From the NCBI GenBank assembly GCA_002341805.1, contig DDOS01000006.1, positions 7,471 through 13,906 on the forward strand: a DNA stretch of 6,436 bases, in the 5' to 3' direction. The position numbers and the translations under genes are program-made. The DNA comes from Aquificaceae bacterium UBA2488 (GTDB lineage: Bacteria > Aquificota > Aquificia > Aquificales > Aquificaceae). Under the pieces are notes generated by a model, which was not told where the DNA came from, searched no databases, and saw nothing but the letters and a program-made list of their open reading frames with translations. Shown piece after piece: positions 5,109 to 6,436 of this stretch (positions are counted from its first letter, which is position 1; every line of letters starts with the position of its first letter).

Positions 5109-5584
5109 AAAAAGGCTTTACCCTCTTGGAGATATTGGTGGTGATAGTGATACTGTCTTTGTTTTTTAGTATAGCTATAGCATCCTATATTTTTATAGTT
5201 AATAAAAGCCTTAAAACCATAAAAGAATTACGAAGCTCTTATAAATATATATATACTTTATATAGTATAGAAAAAGCTATAAACTGTGCTAAAAATATAA
5301 AGATAAATAATTCTAAGGATAACTCCATTATATACATGTATACTTATTGCGGGATGTATCCTGGCTTTTCAAAGGAAGTGTATTTTATAAAAGATAATTA
5401 TTTATATGTCTATGCTTATCCTTATATCCTTGGTGATATGACATTTTACGATAAAAATCATTCTATCAAGCTTGTAGAAGCCCACAATTTAAAAGCAAAA
5501 TTTGTAATATCAAGTCCTTACAAGATGGTAAAACTAAATCTAAACGATATATCTATAGATATACCAATACTAAACACTCCTTAA
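5105..5584 (+). CDS. Minor pseudopilin (GspH/GspJ-like)
   Basis: A 159-residue protein with leader MKKG followed by FTLLEILVVIVILSLFFSIAIASYIFI: prepilin peptidase site after G4, Glu5 of the mature form at E9, and one membrane helix that packs into the pseudopilus. The periplasmic part is beta-rich and tyrosine-rich, with two cysteines (C61 and C82) that could form a disulfide. FTLLE-(I/L)-LV is common in GspJ and GspH, but length and soluble part do not decide between them, so no symbol is given. There is no good ribosome site; the start overlaps the stop of the preceding pseudopilin (ATGA at 5105-5108), indicating coupled translation. Its neighbours make a minor pseudopilin, part of the tip complex, the natural reading. 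Confidence 0.82.
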   Translation: MKKGFTLLEILVVIVILSLFFSIAIASYIFIVNKSLKTIKELRSSYKYIYTLYSIEKAINCAKNIKINNSKDNSIIYMYTYCGMYPGFSKEVYFIKDNYLYVYAYPYILGDMTFYDKNHSIKLVEAHNLKAKFVISSPYKMVKLNLNDISIDIPILNTP

Positions 5585-5599
5585 AAACCAAAAAAATTT

Positions 5600-5605
5600 T
5601 ATAAT
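5600..5605 (+). promoter_or_regulatory. Possible -10 box for a leaderless SPOR-protein transcript
   Basis: TATAAT overlaps the first ATG (5604). A start 7-8 nt downstream would place the transcript's 5' end at or next to the second ATG (5613), giving a leaderless mRNA. The 11-mer TTATAATGATA here (5599-5609) also occurs at 3279-3289 before the lipoprotein gene. No -35 box is evident; this could be chance in AT-rich DNA. Confidence 0.3.
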
Positions 5606-6290
5606 GATATTTATGTTTAACACAAAAAGTGTTATTACGATTTTATTAATAGCCCTCGGAGCATCTTTATTTTACCTATGGTATAGCACTTGGCATACAA
5701 ACATATCAAGCCATTCTATAAATAAACATCTTATAGAGGAAAATCTAAAATCTACACCCCCTCAACAAAATTTACCTAAGCCATCCATCGTCCAAACCAC
5801 ACCCACCCAAACTCAAACCAATCCGCCTAATACCCAACAAAATACCAACCAACCCACTAAGAATGAGACCACAAATCAACCATCATCTTCACTTCCTTCG
5901 TCAACCACCGTAGCCAATAAAGAAAAATCTAAATCTCCTAAAAAAGTTTTTACTAAAAGCCAAAAACCTGTAATAAGAAAACAATATCCAAAGATAACAA
6001 GATACACAAAGCCAAAATATACTCCTAAGCCTAAAGTAACACCTGTTATAAGAAAACCCAAAAACTATACGATAAAAAACCAAAAAACCAATAATAACCT
6101 TCAAATAAGATTAAACCAAGAATCTGATGGCAAGAGCTCTTTAAAAATGCTAAATAAAGGCAGCTACTATCAGGCTGGAGCTTTTAAATATTTTTCAGAT
6201 GCTCTTAGCCTTAGCATAGAGCTAAAAGCCAAAGGCTATAAAACCAAAATTATTCATCAAGATGGTTTATATAAGGTTATAGCCTATTAG
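5604..6290 (+). CDS. Membrane-anchored protein with basic linker and partial SPOR domain
   Basis: A 228-residue bitopic protein: a short cytoplasmic N-terminus, one transmembrane helix at about residues 9-28, a long disordered linker, and a C-terminal SPOR-like segment. The linker has two parts: 51-100 is Pro/Thr/Gln/Asn/Ser-rich and almost uncharged; 103-160 is Lys/Arg-rich with a repeated PVIRK motif (122-126 and 147-151). Residues 186-228 (GSYYQAGAF, LSIELKAKGYKTKII, DGLYKV) match the first half of a SPOR domain, which binds septal peptidoglycan lacking stem peptides. The usual second half (RVxVGPF, then a helix) is missing because a stop follows at once. The start may instead be ATG 5613; neither has a Shine-Dalgarno sequence. 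The topology also resembles GspC/TonB-like proteins, so a secretion role is possible. Its 3' end overlaps the convergent amidase gene. Confidence 0.75.
   Translation: MIFMFNTKSVITILLIALGASLFYLWYSTWHTNISSHSINKHLIEENLKSTPPQQNLPKPSIVQTTPTQTQTNPPNTQQNTNQPTKNETTNQPSSSLPSSTTVANKEKSKSPKKVFTKSQKPVIRKQYPKITRYTKPKYTPKPKVTPVIRKPKNYTIKNQKTNNNLQIRLNQESDGKSSLKMLNKGSYYQAGAFKYFSDALSLSIELKAKGYKTKIIHQDGLYKVIAY
5967..6057 (+). repeat. Imperfect direct repeat in linker coding sequence
   Basis: The 16-mer CCTGTAATAAGAAAAC (5967-5982) recurs with one mismatch as CCTGTTATAAGAAAAC (6042-6057), exactly 75 nt (25 codons) apart. It encodes the PVIRK motif twice and suggests that the basic linker grew by internal duplication. 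Confidence 0.55.
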
Positions 6291-6436
6291 AGGTTTTTAG
6301 AGCTATGTTGTTTGGAGTGTATTCTTCGTGAGGGCCAAAGAAATAATAAACTATAGCATTATACATAGCCTTTGCAAAAGCCCATTGATAGGATGGATTT
6401 GTTAGCTCTTTAACATCGTGGGGATTGCTTATAAAA
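6277..6436 (-). CDS. N-acetylmuramoyl-L-alanine amidase (Amidase_3), C-terminal fragment
   Basis: The frame is open from the right edge to a TAA at 6277-6279 on the minus strand, giving the last 52 residues of a gene that begins outside the window. The fragment starts FISNPHDVKELTNPSYQWAF and continues AKAMYNAIVYYF, then a short polar tail ending SNRL. Zinc amidases of the AmiA/B/C (Amidase_3) type end with F-(I/L)-SNP-x2-(E/D)-x2-L-x3-x-YQ, then an A-x-A-I-Y-x-G-I-x2-YF helix, so the match is good. The zinc ligands and catalytic glutamate lie beyond the window. These enzymes cut the stem peptide from peptidoglycan in the periplasm, often at division sites. The last 14 nt overlap, tail to tail, the end of the SPOR-like gene, whose domain type binds the product of such amidases. 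Confidence 0.75.
   Translation of the reverse strand, partial: FISNPHDVKELTNPSYQWAFAKAMYNAIVYYFFGPHEEYTPNNIALKTSNRL

Noticed and set aside
5876..6104. Two overlapping - strand frames rich in Phe, Leu and Gly that look like membrane segments
   Set aside because: They are the antisense of the Lys- and Pro-rich linker; complementing AAA/AAG codons makes artificial Phe/Leu stretches.
1..6436. CRISPR array, tRNA or rRNA gene, insertion sequence or attachment site
   Set aside because: No regularly spaced repeats, no cloverleaf or rRNA-like stretch, and no transposase or terminal inverted repeats were seen on either strand.

Overview
The window is low-GC, densely packed bacterial DNA with few intergenic gaps. 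The gene content is an RNase Y end, a rubrerythrin / Fe-S protein / DUF3501 trio, a periplasmic DsrE-like protein, type II secretion pseudopilins and a cell-wall amidase. This suggests a Gram-negative, probably sulfur-metabolising bacterium. The Aquificales, something like Hydrogenobaculum, would fit, but that is inferred from protein flavour and base composition and was not tested by a search.

Layout. Positions 1-345 (+) carry the C-terminal end of RNase Y, followed by a hairpin terminator (351-372). From 3167 down to 374 (-) run four genes: a single-domain rubrerythrin, a 425-residue two-[4Fe-4S] plus CCG-domain protein, a DUF3501 protein, and a secreted DsrE-family protein. The first three look like one redox or oxidative-stress operon. 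A 5-bp GC hairpin after the rubrerythrin gene may trim expression of the downstream genes. A perfect inverted repeat (3194-3216) just upstream of the rubrerythrin gene has the 7-1-7 form of Fur/PerR-family operators and overlaps a plausible -10 box.

The 133-bp divergent region 3168-3300 separates this operon from a second, tightly coupled operon on the + strand (3301-6290). That operon encodes a small lipoprotein with a probable NTF2-like domain, a six-helix membrane protein, the major pseudopilin GspG, two further pseudopilins, and a membrane-anchored protein with a long Pro/Thr/Asn then Lys-rich linker ending in half of a SPOR domain. Four of the five junctions overlap. The second pseudopilin has no start codon next to its leader and most likely begins inside gspG in another frame.

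The SPOR-like gene runs tail-to-tail into, and overlaps by 14 nt, the 3' end of a minus-strand gene that continues off the window. Its 52 visible residues look like the end of an N-acetylmuramoyl-L-alanine amidase (Amidase_3). SPOR domains bind the denuded glycan that such amidases make, so the two may be linked functionally.

The most interesting points are the rubrerythrin trio and its candidate operator, the concealed start of the second pseudopilin, the lipoprotein and membrane protein leading the pseudopilin operon, and the truncated SPOR domain overlapping the amidase gene.
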